DNA from: Sphingomonadales bacterium
GTDB lineage: Bacteria > Pseudomonadota > Alphaproteobacteria > Sphingomonadales > Sphingomonadaceae
DNA length: 33,348 bases
Assembly (NCBI GenBank): GCA_028870315.1
Contig: JAGWPW010000065.1
Span: forward strand, 1 to 33,348
Reading direction: 5' to 3'
Under the pieces are notes generated by a model that saw only the letters and a program-made list of their open reading frames with translations, searched no databases and was not told the origin of the DNA. Made by a program: the position numbers and the translations under genes. Below, piece by piece: positions 32,132 to 33,348 of the stretch (position 1 is its first letter; every line of letters starts with the position of its first letter).

Positions 32132-32734
32132 ATGGCGGTAGCGCGCAGGATCGGTACCGAAAGTTCGGCGACGCGCGCGCAGATCATCGCTGCGGCCGAG
32201 GCGATCTTCATCGAGGAAGGCTATGGCGCGGCCAGCACCCGCCGGGTTGCCGCGCGCGCCGGGCTGAAGCCCAGCCTCGTCCATTATTATTTTCCGACCA
32301 CCGAGGATCTGCTCCTCGCCATGTCGCGCAAGGGCCAGGCGGAAAGCGACGAATGGCTTGAACGCGCGCTCGCCGCCCCCGATCCGCTCACCGCGCTGTG
32401 GCAACTGATGGTCGATTCGAGCCGCAACGCGCTCGCGCTTGAAACCATGGCGCTCGCCAATCACCGCGAGGCGATCCGCGCCGAAATCAGCGCCCATTCG
32501 CATCGCATGCGCGCGCGCCAGGTCGAGGCGATCGAGCGCGTGCTGGGCGAGCGGCTGCGGCTCGATCCGGTGCTGACCGCGCCGGGCCTCTCGCTGATCC
32601 TCGCCGGGATCGGGCGCGCGCTGGTGATGGAGGGCGGGCTTGGCATCACCATCGGCCACGAGGATGCCGCGCGCTGGGTGCGGCACTGGCTCGGGCAACT
32701 CACCGGCGACAGCGACCCCGCCCCCGACGCCTGA
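32132..32734 (+). CDS. TetR-family transcriptional regulator
   Basis: The 200-residue protein has a TetR helix-turn-helix at about 15-62 (QIIAAAEAIFIEEGYGAASTRRVAARAGLKPSLVHYYFPTTEDLLLAM), of the BetI-like type with a HYYF recognition helix, followed by a helical ligand-binding domain. It is followed at 73 nt by a dioxygenase gene in the same direction whose promoter contains a 14-bp palindrome, so it probably controls that gene. It appears unrelated to the catabolic island. Confidence 0.85.
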   Translation: MAVARRIGTESSATRAQIIAAAEAIFIEEGYGAASTRRVAARAGLKPSLVHYYFPTTEDLLLAMSRKGQAESDEWLERALAAPDPLTALWQLMVDSSRNALALETMALANHREAIRAEISAHSHRMRARQVEAIERVLGERLRLDPVLTAPGLSLILAGIGRALVMEGGLGITIGHEDAARWVRHWLGQLTGDSDPAPDA

Positions 32735-32770
32735 CCCGCCGCCCGGGCTTGACCCCGTCCCGCGCCGCGC

Positions 32771-32784
32771 TGTACACCTGTACA
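32771..32784 (+). promoter_or_regulatory. Palindromic operator-like site upstream of the TauD-type dioxygenase
   Basis: TGTACA-CC-TGTACA, two self-complementary TGTACA halves with a 2-bp spacer. A -35-like TTGACC at 32749-32754 lies 16 nt before the first TGTACA, which would be the -10. A bound TetR protein would cover the -10. Confidence 0.6.
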
Positions 32785-32806
32785 AAATCGCCCCGGGAGA
32801 CACGCC

Positions 32807-33348
32807 ATGGCCACGACCGCCACCCGCTTCGAGATCACCGATCTTGCGCCGCGCATCGGCTCGGCGATTCGCACCGACAAGCAGGTGCTGCTCTCGGGCG
32901 AGCGCGCCGGCGAAATCCGCGCGCTCCTGGAACAGCGCGGGGTCATCGCCTTTCCCCGGATCGGCCTCAGCGACGAGGAGCAGATCGCCTTCACCCACAC
33001 GCTCGGCACCTTCGCGCATGAGGAGGGCGAGCGCCGCGGCGACGGCGGGGACAGCGTCTATCCGATCACCATGGACGAGACGATCAACCCGATCGCCAGT
33101 TACCTCAAGGGCGCCTTCTTCTGGCACATCGACGGCACCATGTCGGACAAGCCGATCCTCGCCTCGATCATGTCGAGCCGCGCGCTCTCGGCCCCCGGTA
33201 CCGGCCAGACCGAATTCTGCAACACCTATGCCGCCTGGGATGAATTGCCCGAGGCGGAAAAGCGCGAGATCGAGCACCTCAAGGTGGTCCACGCCATGTG
33301 GCGCTCGCAGCTCTACTGGAAGCCGGAGCCGAGCTTCGCCGAGCTCGA
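32807..33348 (+). CDS. TauD/TfdA-family Fe(II)/2-oxoglutarate dioxygenase (3' end outside window)
   Basis: The frame is open from the ATG at 32807 to the window edge, giving 180 residues (MATTATRFEITDLAPRIGSA ...). The Fe-binding HxD is seen as FFWHIDGTM (His107, Asp109), preceded by QRGVIAFPRIGLSDEEQIAFT, typical of TauD/TfdA enzymes. These hydroxylate small substrates such as taurine, sulfonates or phenoxyacids, with 2-oxoglutarate as co-substrate. The distal His and the 2-oxoglutarate-binding Arg lie outside the window. GGGAGA precedes the start. It is likely controlled by the upstream TetR protein through the TGTACA palindrome. Confidence 0.85.
   Translation, partial: MATTATRFEITDLAPRIGSAIRTDKQVLLSGERAGEIRALLEQRGVIAFPRIGLSDEEQIAFTHTLGTFAHEEGERRGDGGDSVYPITMDETINPIASYLKGAFFWHIDGTMSDKPILASIMSSRALSAPGTGQTEFCNTYAAWDELPEAEKREIEHLKVVHAMWRSQLYWKPEPSFAEL

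Overview
The window is GC-rich chromosomal DNA, most likely from a sphingomonad-type alphaproteobacterium (Sphingomonas, Novosphingobium, Sphingopyxis or a relative). The basis is the very high GC with strong third-position bias, a SusC-unrelated TonB-dependent receptor of the type expanded in this group, a glnE-peroxiredoxin-DUF455-M23 peptidase housekeeping block, and a large catabolic island next to it. The genus is an inference.

Layout: (1) 1-6324 is core: a lipoprotein cut by the window edge, then on the minus strand an M23 peptidase, a DUF455 ferritin-like protein, a 1-Cys peroxiredoxin and glnE. (2) 6511-30492 is a roughly 24-kb accessory island with two sugar isomerase-like (Hyi family) genes, three MFS transporters, a TonB-dependent receptor, a two-subunit GMC dehydrogenase, a second GMC oxidoreductase, a ThuA-like protein, three NTF2/SnoaL-like proteins' relatives (two inside the island), two alpha/beta hydrolases, an FAD monooxygenase, an extradiol-type VOC dioxygenase, a metal-dependent cyclase, a TetR regulator and, most strikingly, two separate alpha/beta gene pairs that look like C-glycoside deglycosidases. 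(3) 30608-33348 returns to ordinary genes: methionine aminopeptidase, an NTF2-like protein, a TetR regulator and a TauD/TfdA-type dioxygenase cut by the right edge.

Proposed working: an aromatic glycoside, probably a C-glycoside, crosses the outer membrane through the TonB receptor. A GMC dehydrogenase with a Tat-exported small subunit (glucoside 3-dehydrogenase type), and/or the second GMC enzyme, oxidises the sugar at C3. An MFS protein moves the compound inward, and a C-deglycosidase heterodimer splits the C-C bond by beta-elimination. The sugar part goes to the Hyi-like isomerases and ThuA-like protein. The aglycone goes to the co-transcribed hydroxylase, extradiol dioxygenase, C-C hydrolase and cyclase. 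The enzyme families are recognisable; the substrate and the order of steps are inference.

Eight of the nine inferred transcription units of the island each carry one copy of a similar 18-bp imperfect palindrome (consensus TTrGAA-N6-TTCyAA) in or beside the promoter. The exception is the tetR gene itself. This suggests one regulon, perhaps controlled by the island's TetR protein. No rRNA, tRNA, CRISPR array or intact insertion sequence was seen. No gene-free stretch exceeds 300 bases.
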